From Chloroflexota bacterium (GTDB taxonomy: Bacteria; Chloroflexota; Anaerolineae; Aggregatilineales; Phototrophicaceae): DNA of 40,565 bases. This document shows positions 30,370-37,188 of the stretch, in pieces (the stretch's first letter is position 1; the number at the start of each line of letters is the position of its first letter). Position numbers and translations under genes: made by a program. The stretch covers positions 1-40,565 of the forward strand of contig JAPOSR010000070.1 of the NCBI GenBank assembly GCA_026709625.1, written 5' to 3'. Below the pieces are notes generated by a model. The model saw only the letters and a program-made list of their open reading frames with translations. It made no database searches and was not told where the DNA came from.

Positions 30370-31476
30370 TTATGCCAAACCCAGATAGCGCGGCAAGAAC
30401 TGCGCGGCGAATTCGCGTAGACGGCCTTCGATAATGGCTTGCCGCATCTGCGCCACCAGCGACACCAAAAAGTCGATGTTGTGCAGGCTGAGCAGATAAT
30501 GCGCCAGCAGCTCTTTCGCCACCACTAGATGACGCAGGTATGCGCGTGAAAAGCGGCTGGCGTAATTGTCCAGCGCGGCATCGATCGGCTTTTCTTGCAA
30601 TTTGTATTGGGCATTGCGCAGGTTGATGCGCCCGTCATGCGTAAAGGCGGCGCCATGCCGAGCCAGACGCGTGGGAATCACGCAATCGAACATATCCACG
30701 CCGCGCAAGACGCCTTCCACCAGGTCGTCCGGTTCGCCAACGCCCATCAGATAGCGCGGCTTGTCAGCTGGCAGAATGGGCAATGTGCGCTCCAGCGTTG
30801 TCTGCATGTCCCTTTTGGTTTCGCCCACCGCCAGCCCGCCAATCGCATAGCCGCGCAGATCCAGTCCGCTCACGAAGCGTGCCGATTGTTCGCGCAGGTC
30901 GGGAAAGACGCCACCTTGTACGATGCCAAAGAGCGCCTGCTGGTCGTCCTGCGGATGCGCCTGCCGGCATTGCAGCAGCCAGTCATGGGTGCGCGCCACA
31001 GCCGCCTCGACCTCGGCGCGGTCGCTGGGTGGCGGGCACTGGTCAAGTGCCATGATGATGTCCGTGCCCAGATTCTGCTGGATTTCTATGGAGCGAGCCG
31101 GCGTCAGGCGCTTCATGCTGCCGTCAAGGTGGCTGCGAAACGTTACGCCGTCGGCATCAATGCGGTTGATTTCGCTCAAACTAAACACTTGGAAGCCGCC
31201 CGAGTCGGTCAAAATCGGCCCATCCCAGCGCATGAAGCTGTGCAAGCCGCCCAGTTGGCGCACCAGCTCATCGCCGGGCCGCAGGAACAGGTGATAGGTA
31301 TTGGCGAGGATCAGCGGGACCTGCAGCGCCTCTAGGTCGCGCGGCGGCACCGCCTTGACTGTCGCGGCTGTGCCAACTGGCGCAAAGACCGGCGTGGGAA
31401 TATCGCCATGCGGCGTATGCAAGATGCCTGCCCGCGCCAGCCCGTCGGTGGCGACCACTTCAAATTCAAATGCCAT
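30370..31476 (-). CDS. tgt: tRNA-guanine transglycosylase, lacking zinc-ligand cysteines
   Basis: Exchanges guanine-34 for preQ1 in tRNAs with GUN anticodons, the entry step to queuosine. The 368-residue protein keeps the catalytic set: D91 in ILTDSGGFQVFSL, the nucleophile D264 in GVDMFDCVIPTR, GIVQGGVFPDLR and GYAIGGLAVGE. The bacterial zinc site normally reads CxCxxC followed by His. Here the corresponding stretch is ALDNYASRFSRAYLRHL, with all three cysteines gone (around L302, N304 and S307); only the His in LHN (H332) remains. The reading was checked in the DNA and shows no frameshift. The ATG at 31476 starts at the conserved MAFEFEVVATDG. It is divergent from alr. Confidence 0.93.
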   Translation of the reverse strand: MAFEFEVVATDGLARAGILHTPHGDIPTPVFAPVGTAATVKAVPPRDLEALQVPLILANTYHLFLRPGDELVRQLGGLHSFMRWDGPILTDSGGFQVFSLSEINRIDADGVTFRSHLDGSMKRLTPARSIEIQQNLGTDIIMALDQCPPPSDRAEVEAAVARTHDWLLQCRQAHPQDDQQALFGIVQGGVFPDLREQSARFVSGLDLRGYAIGGLAVGETKRDMQTTLERTLPILPADKPRYLMGVGEPDDLVEGVLRGVDMFDCVIPTRLARHGAAFTHDGRINLRNAQYKLQEKPIDAALDNYASRFSRAYLRHLVVAKELLAHYLLSLHNIDFLVSLVAQMRQAIIEGRLREFAAQFLPRYLGLA

Positions 31477-31508
31477 CGGTTGCCTGCCTGTCCGCCGCAA
31501 AACGCGAG

Positions 31509-31556
31509 CAGTATAGCACACGGTCGCTCAGCGCTCGCCCGCCGCCTGCTATACTG
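31509..31556. promoter_or_regulatory. Divergent tgt/alr promoters with mirrored extended -10 boxes
   Basis: CAGTATAGCA (31509-31518) and TGCTATACTG (31547-31556) are exact reverse complements. Each reads TGCTATACT toward its gene, that is, an extended -10 (TGnTATACT). One points to tgt (ATG at 31476), the other to alr (ATG at 31594). No good -35 is visible for either, which fits extended -10 promoters. The arms could also serve as a regulator's inverted repeat. Confidence 0.55.
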
Positions 31557-31593
31557 GCCTGACAAGCAGACCCGTCCGCGCAGGGTGGCTCGC

Positions 31594-32739
31594 ATGCCTC
31601 AGCCTGTACCAAGCCAGCATCTTTTCCCCAGCCGCGTCGAGATCGATCTGGATGCGCTGGGCAGCAATATGCGCTGCATCAAGCGGCTGGCTGGCGATGG
31701 TGCCGCTGTCATGGCGGTCGTCAAAGCGAACGCCTATGGACATGGCGCGCCACAGGTCGCGCGCGCCGCGCTGGAGAATGGCGCGGATATGCTGGCGGTG
31801 GCGAACCTGGCAGAGGCGGCGCAGCTGCGCGAGGCAGGCATTCACGCCCCTGTTTTGACGCTGAGCCTCGTGCCAGCCCAGCAAATCCACCTGGCGCTGG
31901 GTCTGGATGTGCGCGTCACTGTGTACGATAGCGAACTGGCGGCGCAATACTTGGCGGCGCTTGGCGATCAACAGGAAAAGCTGGCCGTTCATCTTAAGAT
32001 CGACACGGGCATGCATCGCCTGGGTCTGCTGCCAGACGAGGTCATGGCTCTGGCGCGAAGACTGCGAGCCGCGCCGACTGTGCAGTTGGAAGGCGTGTAT
32101 ACGCATTTTGCCGCCGCTGATGAAGATGCCGCCTACACTGCCCGACAGTTGGCGGCATTTCGGCAGGCGCTGGACGCGATGCGCGCTGCTGGCTGCCTGC
32201 CCCGGTTCATCCACGCCGCGAATTCACCCGCTTTGCTAGATTGCCGCGACAGCTATTTCAATCTCGTGCGGCCCGGCGTGTTGCTGTATGGCTTGCGGCC
32301 CCTGCATGATTCACCCAATATGGCGGCCTTCCAGCCGGCCATGCGCTGGAAAACCCAGGTCGCCCAAGTGAAAACCCTGCCGGCGGGCAGCCGCGTCGGC
32401 TATGGGCATGCCTATACGACTCGCCACGAAGCGACGCTGGCGGTGCTGCCAGTGGGCTATGCTGATGGGCTGCGCCGCGGACCGCAGACCTGGCGCTATG
32501 TCTTGCTGCATGGCGAACGCTCGCCGCTGGTTGGGCGCGTCAGCATGGAGAAGGTCATTGTTGATGTCAGCCGCATCCCCAGCGTGAAAATCGGCGACGA
32601 AGCGGTTTTGCTGGGCGGGCAGGGCGGGCGGATGATCAGCGCGGACGCCATCGCCGGCTGGTTGGGCAGCAACAACTATGAAGTTGTCTGCATGATCGCG
32701 CCCCGCGTCCCGCGCGCTTACCTGTCGCTCAGGCCTTGA
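31594..32739 (+). CDS. alr: Alanine racemase
   Basis: PLP enzyme making D-alanine for peptidoglycan. The 381-residue protein has the PLP lysine K44 in AVVKANAYGHG, the opposite-face catalytic Tyr Y270 in RVGYGHAY, and IDTGMHRLGL. NLVRPGVLLYG and LPVGYADGLRR also match the family, with the C-terminal beta domain GRVSMEKVIVDVS. The ATG at 31594 is preceded by AGGGTGG and fits the family N-terminus; the frame stays open further upstream through the promoter region. It ends with an 11-base tail-to-tail overlap with the SCO1-like gene. It is divergent from tgt. Confidence 0.95.
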   Translation: MPQPVPSQHLFPSRVEIDLDALGSNMRCIKRLAGDGAAVMAVVKANAYGHGAPQVARAALENGADMLAVANLAEAAQLREAGIHAPVLTLSLVPAQQIHLALGLDVRVTVYDSELAAQYLAALGDQQEKLAVHLKIDTGMHRLGLLPDEVMALARRLRAAPTVQLEGVYTHFAAADEDAAYTARQLAAFRQALDAMRAAGCLPRFIHAANSPALLDCRDSYFNLVRPGVLLYGLRPLHDSPNMAAFQPAMRWKTQVAQVKTLPAGSRVGYGHAYTTRHEATLAVLPVGYADGLRRGPQTWRYVLLHGERSPLVGRVSMEKVIVDVSRIPSVKIGDEAVLLGGQGGRMISADAIAGWLGSNNYEVVCMIAPRVPRAYLSLRP

Positions 32740-33427
32740 TCATCCGCAGCAGGTCATCAGCGATAGCGCGCGCCGGCACGCCAAAGTGATACCGCCGAAT
32801 CCACCGGCCCCGCTCGTCCAGCAAGAATGCGCCAGCCGTGTGATTGACCAAGTAGCCGCCAGGCGCTGTTTCTTCGCTGACTGCGAATGCCAGCCCCAGC
32901 GCATCACCAGCCGCGCGCACCGCAGCGTCTGCGCCTGTCAAGCCGATCATGCCGCCTATCTCGCGGAATTCAAAATAGTGGCGCAGGGCTTCGGGGGTAT
33001 CGCGCGCGCCATCCACGCTGATGAAGACAAAGCGCGCTGCATCGGCTGCCTCGCCCAGCATGTCACGCACGCGCTGCATCTCGCGCAGGGTCAGCGGGCA
33101 GATATCCGGACAGTGCAAAAATCCGAATGCCAGCAGGGTGAATTGTCCGCGCAGATCGCCGAGGCTGGTGGCGGCGCCATATTGGTCAGTCAGCGTGAAA
33201 TCGGTCAGCGTCAGTGGCGGGTCGATGTCGATGATGCCATCATGCTGGCGGTTGGGCGCGCCGACGCCAGGATTGCCGGGTTCGGCAGCTGGCTCGCGAA
33301 TCTGGTCATGCAGCAGGTATGCCGTCAGCGCCGCGATGCCTATCATCAAGCCGGCGATCGCGCCATAGAGCAAGGTGTTGACGGCTGCCGCGCCAGCTTT
33401 GACCTTCGCGCCTGCAAATGCGTTCAT
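32729..33427 (-). CDS. SCO1/SenC-type copper chaperone / thiol-disulfide protein
   Basis: The 232-residue protein has one N-terminal membrane helix (about 17-39) and a thioredoxin-like domain outside the membrane. It carries the Sco metal site: C106-x3-C110 in HCPDICPLT and H196 in YLVNHTAGAFLLD, which together bind copper for CuA assembly in cytochrome oxidase. FTLTDQYG and FISVDGARDTPEALRHYF are further Sco features. No oxidase genes are in the window. The ATG at 33427 was chosen at the start of the membrane anchor; the open frame continues about 100 codons upstream into non-coding sequence. A TATACT box only seven bases before the ATG suggests a leaderless transcript. Confidence 0.92.
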   Translation of the reverse strand: MNAFAGAKVKAGAAAVNTLLYGAIAGLMIGIAALTAYLLHDQIREPAAEPGNPGVGAPNRQHDGIIDIDPPLTLTDFTLTDQYGAATSLGDLRGQFTLLAFGFLHCPDICPLTLREMQRVRDMLGEAADAARFVFISVDGARDTPEALRHYFEFREIGGMIGLTGADAAVRAAGDALGLAFAVSEETAPGGYLVNHTAGAFLLDERGRWIRRYHFGVPARAIADDLLRMIKA

Positions 33428-33434
33428 GACAGCC

Positions 33435-33440
33435 AGTATA
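33435..33440 (-). promoter_or_regulatory. -10 box directly before the SCO1-like ATG
   Basis: GCTATACTGG on the minus strand, with seven bases between the hexamer and the ATG at 33427. A weak TTACGG stands 18 bases upstream. If used, transcription would begin at or next to the start codon, giving a leaderless message. No Shine-Dalgarno is seen before this ATG. Confidence 0.45.
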
Positions 33441-33605
33441 GCCCTGCTGCGGCGCTGTCCGTAAGGCTCGTTCCTAAAACTAAAGCGCAGCGCCTCTATG
33501 GCGAAAGAACCTTTGCGCCTTTGTCGTTGGTTGTTCCCGGTTTGTTCGCATTGGCTTCTGTGGTGAGCAAATTGATACGATTGAACCCTCCCCCGCCCAC
33601 AGGAC

Positions 33606-33634
33606 TTGCGGCTGCCTGCAAAGCCCGTTATAAT
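33606..33634 (+). promoter_or_regulatory. Promoter of the glycine cleavage operon
   Basis: TTGCGG (33606-33611), a 17-base spacer and a consensus TATAAT (33629-33634). The predicted start near 33641 falls at the 5' edge of the glycine riboswitch. The bases between the SCO1-like gene and this promoter (33441-33605) show no gene or other signal. Confidence 0.75.
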
Positions 33635-33641
33635 AATGTTG

Positions 33642-33770
33642 TCGCGGGACGAGAGATTTCGTCTAGGAACGAAACGCCGAAGGGGCAAGCGTCGGGCGCA
33701 GGCTGGCGTGAAACTCTCAGGCAAAAGGACTCCTGCGGCGGCATACTCTGAAAGTTGCAGTCAGACTGAC
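33642..33770 (+). ncRNA. Glycine riboswitch, single aptamer
   Basis: The leader carries the conserved aptamer elements in order: GAGAG (33651-33655), CGCCGAAGGGGCAAG and then AACTCTCAGGCAAAAGGAC (33712-33730). These are the core of the glycine riboswitch. GAGAG pairs with CTCTC to close the aptamer. A second CCGAAGG/GGCAAAAGGAC core was searched for in the following 60 bases and is absent, so this is a singlet. The 3' segment up to 33770 may form the small helper stem seen in singlet forms. The switch controls gcvH and the genes behind it. Confidence 0.93.
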
Positions 33771-33771
33771 A

Positions 33772-33804
33772 GGGCGCATTCTGGTCTCGGGGTGCGTCTT
33801 TTTT
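33772..33804 (+). terminator. Intrinsic terminator, expression platform of the glycine riboswitch
   Basis: GGGCGCA (33772-33778) pairs with TGCGTCT (33793-33799), with wobble pairs continuing the stem inward, followed directly by six T residues (33799-33804). It sits between the aptamer and the gcvH ribosome site GAGGAGG. By analogy with other glycine-cleavage operons, glycine binding should prevent this stem and allow read-through; the sequence alone does not prove the direction of control. Confidence 0.7.
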
Positions 33805-33830
33805 GTTTATATCTGAGGAGGATTGAGACG

Positions 33831-34223
33831 ATGGGACAATGGAATGCGCCAGACGGGCTTCGTTATGCCAAGTCGGATGAATGGTTCGCGCTGAACGGCA
33901 ATGTGGTGAGCATCGGCATCACCGACTATGCCCAAGACCAACTGAACGATATTGTGTATGTTGAATACCGCGATGCCGGCACCGAGCTTTTGGTGGGCGA
34001 TTCCTTCGGCGAAGTCGAATCGGTCAAGGCCGCCTCTGAGCTCTACAGCGCGGTTTCTGGCGAGATCATCGAGGTCAATATGCAGCTGGAAGAAGCGCCC
34101 GAAGTGGTGAATGCTGATCCCTACGGCGCTGGCTGGATGATCAAAGTCCGCATCGCCGATGCGTCTCAGTTGGACGCGCTGATGGATGCTGCCGCCTACA
34201 TTGCCTATTGTGAAAGCCGATAA
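33831..34223 (+). CDS. gcvH: Glycine cleavage system H protein
   Basis: Small lipoyl carrier that shuttles the aminomethyl group between P and T proteins. The 130-residue product has the lipoyl-lysine K66 in GEVESVKAASELYSAVSGEI and the typical GITDYAQDQLNDIVYVE segment. The ATG at 33831 follows a strong GAGGAGG (33815-33821); the frame is open upstream through the riboswitch, but that part is leader RNA. It is the first gene of the operon. No lipoate ligase or L protein (lpd) gene is present in the window. Confidence 0.97.
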   Translation: MGQWNAPDGLRYAKSDEWFALNGNVVSIGITDYAQDQLNDIVYVEYRDAGTELLVGDSFGEVESVKAASELYSAVSGEIIEVNMQLEEAPEVVNADPYGAGWMIKVRIADASQLDALMDAAAYIAYCESR

Positions 34224-34247
34224 CCCGCCGGAAAGGCCCGCCCCTCC

Positions 34248-35582
34248 ATGAGCTACATACCGCATACCGAAGCCGAAACCCAGTCTATGCTGGCGCAGAT
34301 CGGCGTAACATCCTTTGCCGAACTCTTTGACGCCGTGCCAGCCGGGCGCCGTTTTCCCTCGCTCGACCTGCCGCCTGCCATGAGCGAAATGGAAGTCGCG
34401 GCGGAGATGCTGGCCATCAGCGAGGCGAACGACCACGCCGGCGACTTCACCATTTTTCGCGGCGCGGGCGCATACCATCACTTCATCCCCTCGGTCGTCA
34501 ACCACATGCTGCTGCGTGGCGAATTCTACACAGCCTATACGCCTTACCAGCCAGAAATCTCGCAGGGAACGCTGCAGGCGACTTATGAATACCAGAGCAT
34601 GATGTGCGCGCTGACGGGCATGGATGCCGCCAATGCCAGCCACTATGACGGCGCAACCAGCCTGGCGGAGGCGGTCACAGTCGCTTTGGAGGTCTCGCGC
34701 AACCGCCGCAAGAAGGTCATCCTCAGCCATGCCATTCACCCGCAGTATCGAGAAGTCGTGCGCACGTATCATCAGGGCAAGGACATCCGCATCATCGGCG
34801 ACCGGGGCCGGGGCGAGCTGGTCGATTTGATCGAAATGCTCGACAGCAATACCGCGATGGTGGCTGTGCAATATCCCAACTTCTTCGGCCAGGTCGAAGA
34901 CCTGCGCAAGCTGGCTGATACTGTGCACGCCAGCGGCGGGCTGTTGGTGGTGGTGGCTAATCCCTTGGCGCTTTCGCTTTTCACGCCGCCGGGCGAGTTT
35001 GGCGCGGATATCGTGGTCGGCGAGGGCCAGCCATTGGGCATCCCGCTGACGTTCGGCGGACCCTATCTGGGTTATTTCGCCATCAAACAGCGGCATGTGC
35101 GCAAGATCGCCGGGCGCATCATCGGCGAAACAGTCGATGCCGATGGCAAACGCGCTTATGTTATGACGCTGCGCCCGCGCGAACAAGACATCAAACGCGA
35201 GCGCGCCACCAGCAATATCTGCACCAATCAAGGCTTGATGGCGCTGGCTGCCGCCGCCTATCTGTCGCTGATGGGCAAGAACGGGCTGCGCCAGGTGGGC
35301 GAGCTGAATTATCACAAAGCGCATTATGCCGCTGCGCAAATCGACCGCCTGGACGGCTATAGCGTCGATATGACCAAGCCCTTCTTCAACGAATTCGTGG
35401 TCGCCTGCCCGCGCCCAGTCGCCGAGATCAACGCCGGGCTGCTCGAGGCTGGCGTCATCGGCGGCTACGACCTGGCGCAGCATTATTACCACCTGCCCAA
35501 TCACATGCTGCTTTGTGTCACTGAATGCAACACCCGCGCTGAAATCGACCGCCTGGTCGATAGCTTGGAAGGACTTTGCTGA
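34248..35582 (+). CDS. gcvPA: Glycine decarboxylase P protein, subunit 1
   Basis: N-terminal half of the split P protein, which decarboxylates glycine with GcvPB. The 444-residue protein shows YIPHTEAE near the start, FRGAGAYHHFIPSVVNHMLLRGEFYTAYTPYQPEISQGTLQ, YDGATSLAEA, GQPLGIPLTFGGPYLGYFA and the RATSNICTNQGLMALAAAAYL motif. All are typical GcvPA. GGAAAGG lies upstream of the ATG. Its TGA overlaps the ATG of gcvPB by one base (TGATG), supporting equimolar synthesis of the two subunits. Confidence 0.96.
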   Translation: MSYIPHTEAETQSMLAQIGVTSFAELFDAVPAGRRFPSLDLPPAMSEMEVAAEMLAISEANDHAGDFTIFRGAGAYHHFIPSVVNHMLLRGEFYTAYTPYQPEISQGTLQATYEYQSMMCALTGMDAANASHYDGATSLAEAVTVALEVSRNRRKKVILSHAIHPQYREVVRTYHQGKDIRIIGDRGRGELVDLIEMLDSNTAMVAVQYPNFFGQVEDLRKLADTVHASGGLLVVVANPLALSLFTPPGEFGADIVVGEGQPLGIPLTFGGPYLGYFAIKQRHVRKIAGRIIGETVDADGKRAYVMTLRPREQDIKRERATSNICTNQGLMALAAAAYLSLMGKNGLRQVGELNYHKAHYAAAQIDRLDGYSVDMTKPFFNEFVVACPRPVAEINAGLLEAGVIGGYDLAQHYYHLPNHMLLCVTECNTRAEIDRLVDSLEGLC

Positions 35583-37102
35583 TGCCCGAGCCCATCATTT
35601 ACGACCTGTCTGCGCCGGGCCGCAGCGGCGTCAACCTGCCCGCGTCCGATGTGCCGCCAGCGCCACTGCCAGACGAGCTGCTGCGCGGCGACCTGCCCCT
35701 GCCCGAAGTTGGCGAGCTCCAAGTGGTGCGCCACTTCGTGCGGCTCAGCCAACTCAATTATGCGATCGATACCGGGCTCTACCCGCTGGGCAGCTGCACG
35801 ATGAAATACAACCCCAAGGTCAACGAAGACGCCGCCCGTCTGCCCGGCTTGGCGCAGCTGCATCCCTTGGCCGACCCCGAAAACTGCCAAGGCGCTTTGA
35901 TGCTGATGCACGAACTGCAAAGCTGGCTGGGCGAAATCAGCGGCTTTGACGCGGTCAGCTTGACTCCAGCCGCCGGCGCCCAGGGCGAATTCGCGGGCAT
36001 TCTGATGATCCGCCAATATCATATTGACCGTGGCGAGCCGCAGCGCGACATTATCCTCGTCCCCGACAGCGCCCATGGCACCAATCCAGCGACTGTGACC
36101 ATGGCCGGCCTGCGCGTCCAGCAGTTGCCAGCCAATGTGGCCGGCGAGGTCGACCTGGCTGCGCTGGGCGAAGCCTGCTCAGGTGAAAATGCCGAGCATA
36201 TCGCCGGCATGATGATGACCATGCCCAGCACCTTGGGCCTCTTCGAACCCAATATCGCGCAGGTGATTGAACTCGTGCAGTCGGTTGGCGGACTGATGTA
36301 TATGGATGGCGCAAACATGAATGCGCTGATGGCTGTGGTCAAGCCGGGCGAGCTCGGCTTTGACTGCATGCACTATAACTTGCACAAAACGTTCTCCACG
36401 CCACATGGCGGTGGCGGGCCCGGCAGCGGCGCGGTCGGCGTCAACGCCAAGCTGCGCGACTACCTGCCTGGCCCGGTCGTGCGCAGAGACCAGCCGCTTG
36501 ATGATGCCCCCGCCGATAACGGAGATGCGCCTGTCCCCCGATACGACTGGCACATGCCGCCCAAGAGCATCGGCCGTCTCAAAGCGTTCGCCGGCAACTT
36601 CGGCATGCACCTGCGCGCCTATGCCTACATCCGCGCCTATGGCGGCGAAGGCTTGCGGCAGGTTACCCGCTACGCTGTGCTGAATGCCAATTACCTGCGC
36701 GAGAAACTGCGCGGTGAATTTACGCTGCCCTATGACCAGACGGCGGAAGGCGCGCGCCGCTATTGCGGGCACGAGTTCGTGGTTCGTGGCGCGTTTGACG
36801 ATGCGCCCGACATCCATGCTCTGGATATCAGCAAGCGGCTGATCGACTATGGCTTTCACCCGCCCACCAACTACTTTCCGCTGATCGTGCCCGAGGCTTT
36901 GCTCATCGAGCCGACAGAGACCGAGACCAAAGACGACCTGGACAAGCTGGCGGAGGCTTTGCGATCCATCGCCAAAGAAGCGCGCGCCGAGCCGCAGCTG
37001 CTGCATGACGCGCCGACAACCGCGCCCGTGCGCCGCCTCGACGAGGCAAAAGCCGCCCGCCAGTTGCATCTTTGCTGTCCGTCCGCCCGGCCCGGCGCCT
37101 AG
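35582..37102 (+). CDS. gcvPB: Glycine decarboxylase P protein, subunit 2
   Basis: PLP-carrying half of the split P protein. The 506-residue product has LGSCTMKYNPK, LTPAAGAQGEFAGILMIRQYH, DSAHGTNPATVTMAG, MDGANMNALM and the PLP lysine K269 in HYNLHKTFSTPHGGGGPGSG. HPPTNYFPLIVPEALLIEPTETET follows near the end. The ATG at 35582 (MPEPIIYDLS) was chosen over a TTG six bases upstream because it forms the usual overlap with gcvPA. The last 25 or so residues (VRRLDEAKAARQLHLCC...) extend beyond the family core. The next gene follows after 86 bases with its own ribosome site. Confidence 0.96.
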   Translation: MPEPIIYDLSAPGRSGVNLPASDVPPAPLPDELLRGDLPLPEVGELQVVRHFVRLSQLNYAIDTGLYPLGSCTMKYNPKVNEDAARLPGLAQLHPLADPENCQGALMLMHELQSWLGEISGFDAVSLTPAAGAQGEFAGILMIRQYHIDRGEPQRDIILVPDSAHGTNPATVTMAGLRVQQLPANVAGEVDLAALGEACSGENAEHIAGMMMTMPSTLGLFEPNIAQVIELVQSVGGLMYMDGANMNALMAVVKPGELGFDCMHYNLHKTFSTPHGGGGPGSGAVGVNAKLRDYLPGPVVRRDQPLDDAPADNGDAPVPRYDWHMPPKSIGRLKAFAGNFGMHLRAYAYIRAYGGEGLRQVTRYAVLNANYLREKLRGEFTLPYDQTAEGARRYCGHEFVVRGAFDDAPDIHALDISKRLIDYGFHPPTNYFPLIVPEALLIEPTETETKDDLDKLAEALRSIAKEARAEPQLLHDAPTTAPVRRLDEAKAARQLHLCCPSARPGA

Positions 37103-37188
37103 CGAGCCGCCCACTGTCCGCGCGCTGCCGGCAACCCTCGCAAGATGCGGCAGCGCATAGTTTCCAACCGCAGGAGCAAGCGACCCCT

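Noticed and set aside
32729..33724. Longer N-terminus for the SCO1-like protein
   Set aside because: The extra 99 residues are not hydrophobic or Sco-like and would run back to 33724, into the riboswitch region; a promoter box lies inside them.
33731..33771. Second glycine aptamer
   Set aside because: No second CCGAAGG/GGCAAAAGGAC core was found; the segment is only long enough for a small helper stem.
33807..35504. Minus-strand open frame of about 565 codons over gcvH and gcvPA
   Set aside because: Exactly antisense to conserved genes, with no recognisable motif or ribosome site.
37072..37188. Upstream extension of the GlyA-GcvT fusion to a TTG at 37072
   Set aside because: It would overlap gcvPB, is not SHMT-like, and the AGGAG at 37172 fits the ATG at 37189.
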